Assembly (NCBI GenBank): GCA_963675135.1
Contig: OY776119.1
Coordinates: 12,191,156 to 12,255,155, forward strand
Length of the DNA stretch: 64,000 bases
Reading direction: 5' to 3'
From: Galeopsis tetrahit
Taxonomy: Eukaryota; Streptophyta; Magnoliopsida; Lamiales; Lamiaceae
Made by a program: the position numbers and the translations under genes. This document shows positions 32,664-45,387 of the stretch, piece by piece. The first letter of the stretch is position 1. Each line of letters starts with the position of its first letter. The notes beneath the pieces are model-generated. The model had not been told where the DNA came from and did no database searches. It worked only from the letters and a program-made list of their open reading frames with translations.

Positions 32664-33250
32664 TACAATATAAGCAACGAGTAATATGTACTTTACAAGT
32701 TGAATCATTTTAATTGTATTTCATGTCATCCAAAATTCATCATCGACTTTCTATCATTAGAAATCTACATATGCAAGTGAATAACCCAAAACGTCATCTA
32801 AATTGAAAGGGGGAGTATATAATTTATAATTAAAAAATAAAATAAAAATACAAATAAGTATTCAACAATTAGTATTTGATCATTGTGTGATTTAATTCAA
32901 AGAAATTTATCAAGATTCTAATTTAGAATTAAGATGGGTTTCTTACTAGCATCATATTTTGAGATGAATTAAGATACTTAAAAAAATAAAAAACTAAGGT
33001 ACTAAAAAAAATGAAAAATAAAATCGGCTAAACTAATATACTTAAAAAGACAAAAAAAAAAAAAAAAAAAGAACTAAGGTACTTTAAGAAATGAAAAATG
33101 AAATCAGCCGAACACACCTTTAGTCTCTTAAATCTTAATCCATATCACAAATGCCTAATTAAAATGGCCTCTTAAAAGTTCTTATTGCAAACTCAGTTAG
33201 TAGTGAAAATGTAATTCATCAAAAAAAAAAAGGTTGCCTGTTTTGTGTCC

Positions 33251-36200
33251 TCATTCCTCATCAGAGTCTTCAGTTTCAGAACTAGACTCCTTCCCCTTTC
33301 TACCACCTTTCCCATTAGCAATTCTTTTCTTGTTTCCATCAGTTTCCTCATCATCACTATACTCACTCTCGATATCCTCGTCGTCCTCCTCCTCGATATC
33401 CTCCTCTTCCTCCTCCCCGTTCTCTGCAACCTCACCAATCTGCCCTCCTCGAGTACCCGCCCGTGTCCGTCTCAAAACTTTCAACTTCACCGTTGTATTC
33501 TCATCACACCCAATCCACGAATCGCACAACACATAGCAAGTCAAATTATAGTTCCCCTCAGCCATGGCCATGAACTTTCCCATCGTGAGACGGGCCCCAC
33601 CCTTGATTTTCTCAACGGCTTCCTTTATAGCCGCCGTTTTTTCCTTGGGGCTCGCTCCGAGGGTTTCCATTTGCTCGTCGATTGCGTTCGAGGCGGCGCT
33701 CACCGCACCAGCTTCGTCCATGAAACTCATCTTTTGGAAGAACCATACGGTGTTCGATGTGGGGTCCGCGAGAAAGAGCCAATAGCTTTCTTCCTTGTGG
33801 AACGGGAAACGGGGGGCATGCGGAAGGGCCCCGATCAAACCGTTGGCTCGTTTTAGGGTGACCCAAGCCTTGACTGTGACGGCATCACCCTCTTGTATGC
33901 CTTCTTCGCCTTCCGTCTCACAAGTGACTTCAACGGATAGAGAAGGAATCAGTTCCATCACCTTTTCTACGTCTAATAATTGTGGAGGAGATAAGTTGGC
34001 TACTTCAGAGAGAAGCTCGGCTCGTTCTTGAATAGACATTTCCTGAAAATCCTTGAACGAACGCACCCTCTGCAGAAAGTGCAAGGATGAGGTCAGGAGA
34101 AAGAACGAAGATAGTAAAAAATAGTTGGATAAGATAAGAGGGGGGCTGATACCTAATTATTCTATTATGGAACTTAAATTTTATTGGTTTTTTTTTTTTT
34201 TAATTCATCATGCAAGAAACATTGAGCTCACTGAGTTTTAATGGAATTATTCGAATACTATCAAAACTAAGCAAATAACCTTTGCCTTGGTCTGCAATTA
34301 AAGAGAACAGGCTAATATTTATTTTCCAAGGCATTATTATTCAAAAGATATGTAAAAATTGGGCACAATACTTAACCCAAATTTCATATGACAAATTACA
34401 AGATATAGTGTTTGGAGCAAACAGTAAGATAAAACATAAGCATACAATAAAGCCTCGGATCACATGGTGAAGATCGGCTGGGGCATGATACAAATTTTAA
34501 AAAGAAAATAAGAATATCATACTCCAGCTTCAAAGAATGCAGTACAAACAAGTAGAACTTTGACAATTCTTTTGAAGAAAAAATGGAAGTTATGGGGAAA
34601 AAATGGAAGTTATGGGGAAAAAAGGAACAATAAGCAAAACCTTTTGAAATGTAAACTCATTAATTAAATGATCTCAAATAAAGGAACAATAAGCAGAACA
34701 TAAATATTTATATGATTTTTGCTTTTAGATATGCACTATACCTTTTTGGCGAACGTAAATATTTAGGAGAAAACATTTTATACCTTTCGGGAGATTTTTT
34801 TGATTATATCTTCGTCAAAATGGGGGAGCTGTAAAAAGGGAGCAGTTCCCTCAGCAGCTGCCTTCCTAGCACTAAGAGGAACAGCCTGCATTTTATCAAT
34901 GATTGGCAAATCAATCAGCTTAGAACACCATCAGATTCAACAGCATTTAGCTTTAAAATGTTTATCTTCCAATTATTACCTGAACAATGCACTGTGAAAG
35001 TTCAACAACTCCTATTGCAGGCCTAAGCCAGCCATGCCCCTTGGAAGTGCGTGGAATGATTGCCATCTGCATCACACATTATAACATATAGCAAAATAAA
35101 TTAAAGAAATTACTTAAAGAATTTAAATAAAATACTCGTTTCCCATAGAAAAAAAAGCAGCCAAGATAAATAACAATTTCAGATACTGCAGCAGTTTCGT
35201 AAATGGTTGCTTCATTATAAATCAAAGGCCAGTTGCCAAATAGTTTGAACTAGAGATAAATTGCAGATAATGAGATAAAGCAGCAGAATTACCAAATTAG
35301 TAGTATAAGAAATCTCTACGCCTGACAATTCATGGGCTTGACCTGATCATTGTGTGAATTCCAATAATTGATTTATTCATTAAGCATATTTGTCAGAGGA
35401 AAGAACTTAGAGCCATATAGCCAACTCCATCATTAAATTCCCATGAAAAGTGGGGCATCAGTGTTTCTCGTATATGGGCAGCAATCTTGTTCTCAAACTC
35501 AAAAGCAGGAAAATGGACTGATGTAATAATCTATCATTAATTCACTACGTTTTTCCTCATAAGGGACCCTTGTGCTAAAAAAAATCAACTACGAAAAAAT
35601 GTGTTTTCGAGATGTCTCAAGTGATTAAATTTTTTTATAAACTTTTAAATATCAAAGAAATTGATTTCACTTGTTATGTGAACATGACATGATGCCTTTC
35701 ACTCCCGCTCCACTCAGAAATCTTTTTACATAGGTCAGATATCAGACATGTTAATTATCAATAAGTGAGAATCTCTTCTTGTTTGAAAGATTTAGTACTT
35801 GACAATCGTAAGGTCCATAAATATAGTTCCTAGGTGATTTATCCACAGTCAATAGAGGCAATTGCTAACCTTCCCTGGTAATATAAATTGTCACTTTTGT
35901 TATGAATTTCACTGAATGGAAGTAATTTAGCAATTAAGTGTACAAAAAACCTTTTAAAACCATTTGCGCAATGTTTGAACTGCAAAGATGGAGCTCCATA
36001 GGAAACTTAGAGATTTCTTATTACCAAACTACAAATGCCAAGATGTTAAGTGAATAGTAGAACCTTTATTAGCTCTTCAAGGAGACGAGGCGCAAATTCT
36101 AACATGCGCTTGCAATCACGTTCCAGATCAGGGGACAAAGATGCAGTTTCACGAATCAAATGTGCTTGAATCAAGAGTTCTGTCTGAGCATACATAAAAG

Positions 36201-39151
36201 TAAACAAATCAAGATCAAATACTACTAATTAAGTAACTGTTCAATTCAAGAGTCAAATAAGATTCTAAGCATTCACTTTTACCTTAGTAAGTGCAGGGTG
36301 CTGCTTCCAAAACTTTGCCTGTTCCTTTTTTATATTTTTAAGGTCTAAGCTCAACTCACTTCTTACTGTCATAAAGAGTTTGTGAAGGGGTTCGTCATCA
36401 GATCTTCGAAGCGGAATTTCCATGAATTCAGCAGCCTTGATGAACACTTCCATAACTTTGCTGAAGATTACAATCATCACATAACCAGACTAAGTTCAAC
36501 CAAAATATAGCTAGTTTATAAGGCAAACTTGAATATTAAAAGGACAATTAGTTTCATTAGATGAAAGTTAAAGTGTTTCTCAGAAAGCATTTTTCACTAA
36601 TAATATCACTAGAGCTATCTCACTTCATCTTAGGTCTAAGTTAGAGCATGACAATAATCATATTCAACAAAGAAAGCTAGTGCTGTATCTATTATACGAG
36701 AAGATACTGATGGATAGGACAAAAACTTGTATGCACCAGGTGCACCATGCAACGCATGTGTATTTTTTCATGGTATTAGTTGTTCTACTAAAAGGCATTA
36801 ATTTGTTGGTATAGTTGTTTTCACTAAAAAGTATTAGTTGAGTATAGTTGCACAATACAACTGGTGCACAAGAGTGCTACTCCTGATGACAATATTAGCA
36901 ATCCATACTTGCCCATGGCCAGGCGTTTAGTAGGTGTGCATACTACAAACAAGCTTAATAAATTTTCAAATGCATGTCTTTTAGTTGCAAACAGCACAAT
37001 TCAAGATGATCGCTCATATTTCATAAATGAGATTTGCAGTGTTCTTTAAGCAATTTATATACAGATGTGAAAGAGAAAATATGTACCTAGGAGCCAAGGA
37101 AGGTTTCATCAAGTGGAAATAGGCAGCTAAAGTGTCATTCTTGACACTATTTCCAGTATACTTGGAAGATCTAGACAGATACACAACAGCCATCACCAAT
37201 GGCAACAATATACAGATTCCAACTATCGACAGTAATAATAATCCCCCAGATGAACCATCACTATTAAGAAGAAACTGAGGAAGTGCAATTCCCATTTGAA
37301 AACCCTGCATCAAGCATATAATTGTGTTAAATTTTATTATAGTTCCAATTGTTCATTCAATTTCAATATTTCATATGGCTTCAACTCTCTGTCCAAGTTT
37401 CTTTGTCGGGATGAATGAGAGAAGCTTTTATTTGCAAGGTATTACCTGCCTACCATCAGGGTGACCATATTTTTCAAAATTCTCCCGAGAAATTGGATCT
37501 GTCAGGGCCTGGTAAGCTTTGGATATTGACTCGATGAAGTACTTATGAGCAGCTGTAAATTCGAAATTACCATGAACAGAGATAAATCAGAATCAAAAAC
37601 AAATTTCTAGATGTCAACTCTAAATAGCATAGCAGAAGTAGGGGTGTAAGTGAGTCGAGTCGGCTCACAAGCTATTCATGCTCAACTCAAAAAAAGCTCA
37701 AAACCAACTTGAATTAATTGAGCACATTAATACTAGGCTCATCATGGCTCACGAGCCTAATCGAGCTCACACAATTTTATTAATTTCCCCATAATAGGTA
37801 AATAATTTACAAATATAATCTAATAATAATAGAATAACAAATACCTAATTAATGTTATGTAAGTTATCAAATCATGCTGAGTCGAGCTCAATTGTTTTGA
37901 GTATTTCATCAAGTCGAGCTCGAAAGAATTGAGCACGATTGAGTACGAGCCGAGTTTCGAGCTTCAAGTTTTTTAATCGAGTCAAGTTCGAGCTTCGCAC
38001 AACTCAATTTGGTTCATTTGCACCTCTAAGCAGAAGCAATGAAAATAGAAAATATACCTGGGTCAGGATTCTTATCAGGATGGTACTGGATGGAGAGCCT
38101 CCTATATGCCTTCTTTATTTCAGAGTCTGATGCTCCAGGTTCTAATCCAAGAATACCGAATGGCTCAAATAGTTGATTCTAAGTTGACATAGAAAGTGTT
38201 AATCAAGTGAACTGCAAATTGCAATTATTGAACAACACGCCATGCAGTTTGTAATGGAAAGACAAGTATTTGAAAAACAAGCTGCATAAGGATATGTTTG
38301 TTTTTTTGACGGGAAACCTATTCTTGTTTTGGGATTATGGTGGATGGTGGAAATCAGAAGTGCTGAAGTCTAGGGATTTCACCATTCGGAATGAATAGCG
38401 ATAGTATGTGTTTGTTTTGAGATTTTGAATAGGGTTGGATATAACTTAATGTCAAATTAAGTGTGTAAGAGTAGATGATGTGGTATTATTATATTAATTT
38501 ATTATTATTATTGTTGATAAAATTTATATCAAATCATGCATGTAAGAGCGGTGATGTAGTATTATTACATTATTATTGTTGGAGAAATGTTATTTCAGAT
38601 AATGTGTGTAAGAGTTAAGTTTAAGTGTTGAATGTGGGTTGGATTTTGAAATCCTGATGTAAAATCCCAAAACAGAACGGGACGAGGGAGGTAACATCCC
38701 ACGTCCGGTTGGGGAAATCCCAAAACAAAACATACCCAATAGTTGTTCAGATATAAGCATGTCTCAATAAGCATGGAATACCTCACGATTCATGCTCTTA
38801 ATGTAATATACAAGAATTCCCACAATGACCCATAGCAGCACCAGTGTAAAATTACCACACGTTGAGATGTTGGCAATCTGAAAGAAATAAACAGATAATA
38901 AGCATCTTGTAGTAATAAAACTGCAGCATTTAAAATAAGTCTATCGATTGATAATTGTCACAGACCCGTTTTAAAACTGGTTTCTGATACTTCCCGGTTC
39001 GAGCGCAGTCGGAACATCCACAGTGGATGCTCTTTGCTTTCTTTGAAGCAGCACGGATTAACTTCAATATTGTATAAGGTACTAACGGCAACGCAATCAT
39101 CGACAAAATGAAGATTGGAAATAAAGCATTGTTTTCTTCTGAGTTAGCCAT
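33251..39151 (-). CDS. ERDJ2: ERDJ2/Sec63-type J-protein of the ER membrane translocon
   Basis: Ten coding exons: 39151-38966, 38877-38782, 38178-38058, 37552-37446, 37304-37087, 36460-36283, 36183-36064, 35066-34980, 34885-34784, 34069-33251. All phases agree; 677 aa, close to Arabidopsis ERdj2A (about 690). Transmembrane segments: about 11-31, 70-87 and 191-213. The J domain between TM2 and TM3 carries HPD at 127-129 (YHPDKNPD). This places it in the ER lumen to stimulate BiP ATPase. The Sec63/Brl domain follows (about 220-600; SFKDFQEMS, WFFQKMSFMDE). The acidic tail (605-677) is the site that in yeast binds Sec62. An N-terminal CGCSDC pair is seen. Function in Sec61-linked protein import is family knowledge. 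Several introns carry MITEs. An upstream leader intron is predicted. Confidence 0.95.
37639..38028. mobile_element. hAT-type MITE in ERDJ2-like intron, 8-bp duplication AGCAGAAG
   Basis: AGCAGAAG is present exactly at 37631-37638 and 38029-38036. Ends TAGGGGTGTAAGTGA and (reverse complement) TAGAGGTGCAAATGA are inverted repeats. The interior is full of GAGCTCG/CGAGTCGAGC motifs. It lies in the intron between exons 3 and 4. Confidence 0.88.
38290..38737. mobile_element. PIF/Harbinger-like MITE in ERDJ2-like intron
   Basis: Ends GGATATGTTTGTTTTT and (reverse complement) GGGTATGTTTTGTTTTGGG are imperfect inverted repeats. The interior GGGATTT/AAATCCC motifs match the elements at 16301 and 21084. 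Target duplication unclear (TAA left only). Confidence 0.65.
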
Positions 39152-39188
39152 GAAAACGTTTAAATCTTCTGTCTACAAAAAAGAACTC

Positions 39189-39902
39189 CTGCAAATGAAT
39201 AGGAATCACAGAGTAAATATCAAATGAGATGGGATTGCGGAGACCAAGAAGACCCTACTACATAATGCAACTTTCACAGAACTAAAGCAACGTCAACAAC
39301 AAATACTGCAAACAATCTCCAAGCAAATAATAATCAAATTAACCATAATACGTTCCTTCCCAATCCCTTCTCTCAATCCACAACCAAACAAATTCACCTA
39401 TCTCAAGGTATTTTCTTCTTAACACACCACATTTTCATATACACTAATTCCCAAATTCTTCTCATAAACCAAGAAATTACGCTGCCAATTCTAGAAATCA
39501 AGTTATCAATCCGCGCTAAATGGAATATAAAATCCTAAAGTTCAAGTAAAAAGAATACCACATTGACAAAACATAAAAGAATCAAATCCCATAAAACAAA
39601 AACTCAGAAGCTAGATCTTCTTCAAATTCCAAATCAGATGCAAAATAAGCCCCATGCATTAAGAATTCATCAACACAATTACACCTCTCAACCACCGACG
39701 GAAAGAGGGAAAAAAGAGGAAGAAAATCCCTAAGAAACAATCACAAGCCATAACCCTCTGTAAAGCCCTCACATAGAAAAAATAAACATCTAGAACTTAA
39801 AATCATATCAAGAACCCATATGAAGTCGACAAAACAAACAATAATTGCAACAAGATTCATTTAAAAAAGAAATCGATTAAACAAAATTGAACATGCAATT
39901 AC
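39189..39902 (-). other. 5'-UTR intron of the ERDJ2-like gene
   Basis: Donor CCAG|GTAATTGC at 39902 and acceptor CATTTGCAG|GAG at 39189 bracket 714 AT-rich bases. A short leader exon (about 39903-39990) lies upstream of it. This is based on splice signals only. Confidence 0.6.
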
Positions 39903-39990
39903 CTGGAATTGAAAATCAAATAGAAAGATCTGGTTATCCTGGCCAGCAGCAAACTTCTGCTATCAGTGTGGTGGCGCGAAGATTATGAGA

Positions 39991-42411
39991 GGGGGCTCAG
40001 GGGATTCTTTTCGAATTCGTTCAATTCTTTTCCTCTTTTTTTCTTCTCTTTTTCTCTTCTTGTTCATGCGAGTTTGCACCCTCTCACTCTCTTGGTGTGT
40101 GAAAACTGAAAAATGTAACCGGAAATATTGTTACAAATTGTCCAAATTAAGCCTTGAAATTATTGCGAGAATAAAGTTGACCTCAACAGATCTTATCGAA
40201 TTAATTACTCTATTCCACAATTGTTTACCACTTTTTTATTAGTCTGTCCACATTATTTACATAATAAAAAAATTATAAATTTCATTTTCATGATATTTAA
40301 CGTATTTATACAAAATATATTCTATTTTTATACTCACTCCAATTATTTTATTTTTATATTCGTCTGCTACTTATGCTTTATTTTTAGTTTGTATGCGCAA
40401 ACTCATTTTGCTTAAGTTAAATTTATTTTTCCATCTATTTTTATTTAACAAGTTTTCATGTGAATCTTGTTCGCCAAATAAAATTGTATTCGTACTAATG
40501 TTGTAATATCCCTTCATTGATTTTATTAGTCTAAGTAAATTTTAGGAGATTTTTTTTAGGAAAGTTTCGGTGTTGTCAAACTTAATCGTTTTAACTTGTT
40601 ATATGTTGCACGAGCTTAATAGATTTAAATTGTATTTTGTTATTTTCTATTCTATTCTCCCATTAAATTAAAAATAATATATATATATATATAAGTGTTG
40701 AAATTAAATACACATAATAAATTTAATTTGAAAGTTTGTAATTAAATTTTAATAATTTTTAAAATTTATCAACATAGATGGTAAAATAGGTAAAGTATTA
40801 AGGAAACTATGTAAAGATCCAAAATAATCTGCCTATTCAAATTTACCAACAAAAATAACCATTACAACGACAAAAATAAACTGCCTCCTCATGTTCTTTG
40901 CATTCTTGAAATTGTATAACAAACTCTAATTTGCATGGCTCTTTCATCAAGTTTCTACATGTCACCAACAAATTAACAAAAAAATACAAAAAACTTTATG
41001 AGAAAAATTACCACGGGACAGTATTGCTTCAGGTCAAATCAAATTAAATCACAGTGTTTCCATGTATTTTATTTTGTTAACTTGTTGATAATTGTTTTAA
41101 AAATATTAATAAGAGTGTGAAATTTTATAATAAAGCTGAAATTGAATAGAATGCCTATTTTTTTTTAATGATTACAAGATCAGATTAAATCAAATACAGA
41201 AATACTTTTCAAATCACTAGATCTTCAATCAAGACGAATCTAACAGGTGTCGCTACCCGCTCCAATCGTGAGAAGTGGGGGCGCGAGTGTACTATTTGCC
41301 CCCAAGAAATGCACGGTCCTCTATTTAAACAACAACACAAACCTTACACTAATGTAGTCTAGTGTTTTGAGAAATAGAGAAAATAAAAGGACAAAAACCA
41401 CCAAAAACCAAAATTCAAACTTTCAAGTAACACAGAAATTCAGCACCACAACAGGGACAATAGGCTCTCAAAGGGATAGGAGAGACGCATAATGCGCTCG
41501 GGACAACGGAAGGAAAAACAGAAAGTAACGCAACGAAAGCAAAAAAACAGAAAATAAACAACCTAAATTAAGAATGTAGAAAATAAAAGTACTAAACTAG
41601 AAAAACAACAGAAAAATAAACGGGATCAACAGATCGTTCACCCGAATGGCCACCGTAGCCCCATCAGGGAGGGAAGACTCGTTGATCCCACTAAAATCGA
41701 AACAATAAACTTCTAGATTTGATTGTTTCGATTGACAGAAAACACCGCACCAGGAAAACGATTGTGTGGTTCCGAAAAATGCCGATGAGCTAGCAACGGA
41801 TGGACAATGATAGTAAGCGTGTGGAGAAACCAACGAACAGTGAGAGTGGAGGAAAGGGGGGGAGTTGGTCGGAGGAAAGAAGTTGGACGGTGGGGTTAGG
41901 CGGTGCTTATTTTCTAAGCTACTGACTAACGAGAGAGAGAGAGAGATTAGTTATACTAGTAATAGATTGTTGATTGTCTTTTTGTCGAATGAGTTTAATA
42001 TGTGGATGTGGCTAGAGTTATTATGCAACGAATAGAATGCATATTGATAGAATTGAGAAATATAAAATTGAAGGGGGAATTAGACGGAATTACATCATCA
42101 AATTGAATAGAAAAATGGTTTTTATCTCTCCTCTATATAAGAGAAGGTTTACAATAGAGGTTATAACTATTAAAATAGAACTTATAACTAATACTATCAT
42201 TTGTTGTTATTCTTCCTAAAGAGGATAAAAGAGCAAAATTTATGATCAATAGCCGTAGAAAGATAAACCTATACGAATCTAATGGAATCTCAATTCTCTT
42301 TGCATTTCATTTGCAATACTAAATATACCGACCCTATACGACGAGAAAATGTGTCAATCTTGAAAAAAATTCAGATTAGATAAGTTCAATATAGAAATCT
42401 ATGTCTTTTCA
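39991..42411. other. Intergenic region upstream of the ERDJ2-like gene
   Basis: A TTTTCTCTTCTTG pyrimidine-rich tract near 40020-40080 is the probable core promoter region of the minus-strand gene. The rest is AT-rich. A block at about 41220-41900 has higher GC and may be a decayed retroelement piece (GGGGGCGCGAGTG), not identified. A GA microsatellite lies at 41932-41945. Confidence 0.45.
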
Positions 42412-43825
42412 TCTTTTTTTTTTTTTGCTCAGGCAAAGAAAGATTTTATTGCAGTTCAAATTATGGCACAAGTTGTGCCTTACAATACACTCTGCACTTC
42501 AAAACCATGTAAATTGAAAACCTCACAGAATTAAAATTGTGCAAGATTACACCTCATGATGCATTAGTTTTTCAAAGGACCACACTCTCCTGACTAAGGT
42601 GTGAACGTGCTACAAAGGTCCTGCCTCCATTCTGAGAACGTGGCGTTCCTTCTCAGGTGGTGCCCCACTCTCGCCCAACTCCAAACACTACCTTTAATTT
42701 CTTCTATCACCTTGTTTTTATTCCATTCTTCATTTTCGAAAAATAGCTTGTTTCTTTTCCTCCATAAGACCCACACTACGCCGATCCATACGCCTATTGC
42801 CACCTTTCTCCCCACTCTTTTAGGCATTAGCTCTGTAAACTGATAGAAATGTTCTTTGATACTTACATGTAGCGCTGTCGAGATACGAGTCCAGCTTAGA
42901 ACCTCCGCCCAAACTTGCTGTGTAATTCTGCAATTTAAGAAGAAGTGGTTTGCTGTTTCCGCCGTTTCCCCGCATGCTTGACACTTCTCTTGTGTTTCCG
43001 TCGTAATTACCTTCCTCCGCTTCAAATTATCTCTTGTAGGTAGTCTATCTCGTAGTAATCTCCATGCCATGGCTTCTGCTTTTAAAGGAGCAATGTTGTT
43101 CCAGACCAAATCGAAACAGCGTTCTCCTTGTCCGTCCTCGATTCCCGGTTCGATCCTTGATAATCGGATGAGGTGATAGGCGTTTTTAACCTTGTATTGC
43201 CCATCTGGACTTGCATTCCATCTCCAGGTGTCACTAAGATCCTCATTCAGTGTGTACTTATTAACCTATCTTTTCCCCTACTGAGTCTAAAAAGTCTTGG
43301 ATAAAGATCCTTTAGAATTGTCTCCCCTGCCCACCTTCCTTCCCAGAAACTTGTATTCCCCCATCCCCAATTCTTCTATCAAGGTTACTCCACAGTCCAC
43401 AACCACCTGCCTTCACTCCCTATTCCTACTGAAATCATATTCTTCCACCAGTTGGATAATTGTCCTATACCTACCCCAGTTCGATAGAAGCCCTCTCCCC
43501 CTACCTCTATATCCCCATGAATTGAAGCTATCACCCTCACCCAAAGGCTCTCCTTGTTGTTAATGTATCTCCATAATCATTTACCTACTAAAGCCCTATT
43601 GAAAACCCATATATCCCTTATTCCTAACCCCCCCCTCAACTTTTGGTTTGCACATATTCTCCCAGCTAATCCACACAATTTTTTTTTTCACTCACCTTGC
43701 CACCCCACAAAAAATTACAGAAAATAGAATTCAAAGCTCTCACAGTTTTTTTTGGTATTATGAAACAAGAAAGTTGGTATATAGGCAGTGAAGTTAGGAC
43801 TGCCTTTACGAGTGTTATACGACCA
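42412..43825 (-). mobile_element. 5'-truncated LINE (non-LTR retrotransposon), interrupted by Athila
   Basis: A T run at 42416-42427 on the plus strand is the poly(A) tail of a minus-strand LINE. The last open segment (about 43264-42594) ends with a zinc-binding RT domain: WNNIAPLKAEAMAWRLL, then CQACGETAETANHFFLNC (zf-RVT). Upstream (43825-43560) HGRITLVKAVLTSLP and FLWGG, the LINE thumb region, are readable but broken by stops. The endonuclease and catalytic RT parts are missing. The copy ends at 43825 where an Athila LTR begins. Confidence 0.8.
42594..43264 (-). pseudogene. LINE ORF2 C-terminus (zf-RVT domain)
   Basis: Open from a TAG near 43266 to the TAG at 42594. The C-C-H-C type cluster CQACGETAETANHFFLNC and flanking W-rich helices (VWAEVLSW, VWIGVVWVLWRKRNKLFF) are characteristic. 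It is only the tail of the reverse transcriptase protein. Confidence 0.8.
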
Positions 43826-45387
43826 TGATTCACGTGTTATGCAACACTAAAATAAATTACCGCAAGTGTACGGCGTCTATCGTAGCGTGATAAGCACGAG
43901 GTCGATCCCACAAGGAGGTTTAGCGTAAAAGTGTAGTTTGTTAACGTAGTTCTATTTAGACGCGATCGATAGATTGAAAGTGGTGAATTACCCTAAATTA
44001 TCTACCGAATTGTCACTAGTAAACAATTAAAAGAGTAATTATAAAATCGATCGAATACCATGCAAATCAAGGAACGAAGGTAAAACAAATGAAAACTCAA
44101 AGAGAGAAAGTGGATTCCAAGGCAATTGTAACACCTAGATATCCGTTTATGAATGTTAACTCGTTTAAATGACCATTAAGGTTATCTCATATAGGGTGAT
44201 CACACAAGAAGAATTAATCGATCTCTCGATACAACTAATCCAAAAGCGCATGCAACATAGGCTTGTATCTCTACATCACAAACGTTACACCGCCTAAAAT
44301 AGCTCCTAAGATCATTCAATTCCCTCTCCGATAATTAATCCTCTCTCGAGATCATAATAATACCGGGTTGCATGCTTGCATACGATTAAATGAAATAAAT
44401 CTTTCAATATTATCTCAATTAACAATGAATTAAGCAAATCATCATGGTCAATAACAACATGCTTTACAATGGATAATTAAGCATACAAATAAGAGACAAA
44501 CACCAATTAAAGCAAGAAATTAATCATAAACTTCAATCTAAGTATTCACAATGCCTTAGAATCACAAATGTTTAGCCAACAACTAGCATAATGAAATTAC
44601 AAAATCCAAATGAAATACTAAATAAAAAGAAAGAGAACAAGGAAGTTTAATCTAGAATGTGGTAGGAGATGAAATTTGCAAGCTATTGCATTCTCTCTTG
44701 CTTGAATTGATGGAGAATTGAGAGGGATATGGCCAAAACACTTTGAATTGTGTGTTACTATGTGTGGGAATTGAAGAATTGGGGAAAGTGTCTTGGATTT
44801 CAAGAAAGAGGGCTTATATAGTGTTGGGGTAGGGTTTGGATGCCAAAATTGCAAGTTGGTCCCTCAAAAATGGAGAAAATGGCCAAAACCCCCCCGAGAA
44901 TAATGTCACCCGGCCGGGTGGGTTCCACCCGGGCATCCCACCCGACCAAATTACGAACGTCTTGGAAATGTTGCCTTGCCCGGGTTGAATCCACCCGGCC
45001 GGGTGGGTTTCACCCGGACGAAATACGAAAGTCCCATATTTACATAGCTAGGCCGTGTTGAAGCTACTCGGCCGGGTCGATTCTACCTGGGCATGCTTTT
45101 TCGTCTCTTCGTATCTCGAGCTTCCGACCTCCGATTGACTCGATTCTTTTTTTCATTCCACTCCGTTTTTTCGAGACGAATTCAACCGTGCACTTCTCTT
45201 CCTGATCCAGTAAAGTATGGTTGGTGTTTTGCTCCAAATTCCATCGTATTTCCTATATAAAATCGACAAAACACAACCTTTCTCTCATTTTGGCTCAAAC
45301 AATCATAATCAATGCATAAATCAATGAAATCCACATCAAAATACGCTTCACATGTGCCTCGAAAACGTGTAAATTCCACCCGAATCA
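43826..45387 (-). repeat. 3' LTR of the Athila-like element
   Basis: Plus strand TGATTCACG at 43826 and GAATCA ending 45387 give inverted TGATTC termini. Directly outside 45387 lies the polypurine tract. Length 1562 bp, in the Athila range. The left end cuts into LINE sequence, so the five bases GACCA (43821-43825) would be its target duplication copy. Confidence 0.75.
44907..45080. repeat. GC-rich palindromic repeats in the Athila LTR
   Basis: The perfect palindrome CACCCGGCCGGGTG occurs at 44907-44920 and 44992-45005, with a degraded copy near 45066-45078. Each is followed by a second CACCCGG or CTACCTGGG box 8 or 9 bases on. Spacing is about 75-85 bp. The block contrasts sharply with its AT-rich surroundings. 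Confidence 0.9.

Larger units (their letters stand above)
31330..33250. other. Intergenic region between the split-barrel gene and ERDJ2-like gene
   Basis: Both neighbours are transcribed leftwards, so this holds the promoter of the split-barrel gene (near 31330-31500, with pyrimidine/purine-rich tracts) and the 3' end of the ERDJ2-like gene. A Stowaway-like left end at 31682 (CTCCCTCCGTCCCAG) lacks a clear right end. A nested pair of MITEs lies at 32129-32663. Confidence 0.6.

Noticed and set aside
33234..33856. Ser-rich plus-strand open frames
   Set aside because: Antisense shadows of the acidic last exon of the ERDJ2-like gene.
36728..36870. TGGTGCAC-flanked possible foldback in an ERDJ2 intron
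   Set aside because: Only short inverted words (GTGCACC/GGTGCAC) and no target duplication. Too weak to call.
43297..43563. 88-codon Pro/Ser/Leu-rich plus-strand open frame
   Set aside because: Antisense to degenerate LINE sequence; no domain.
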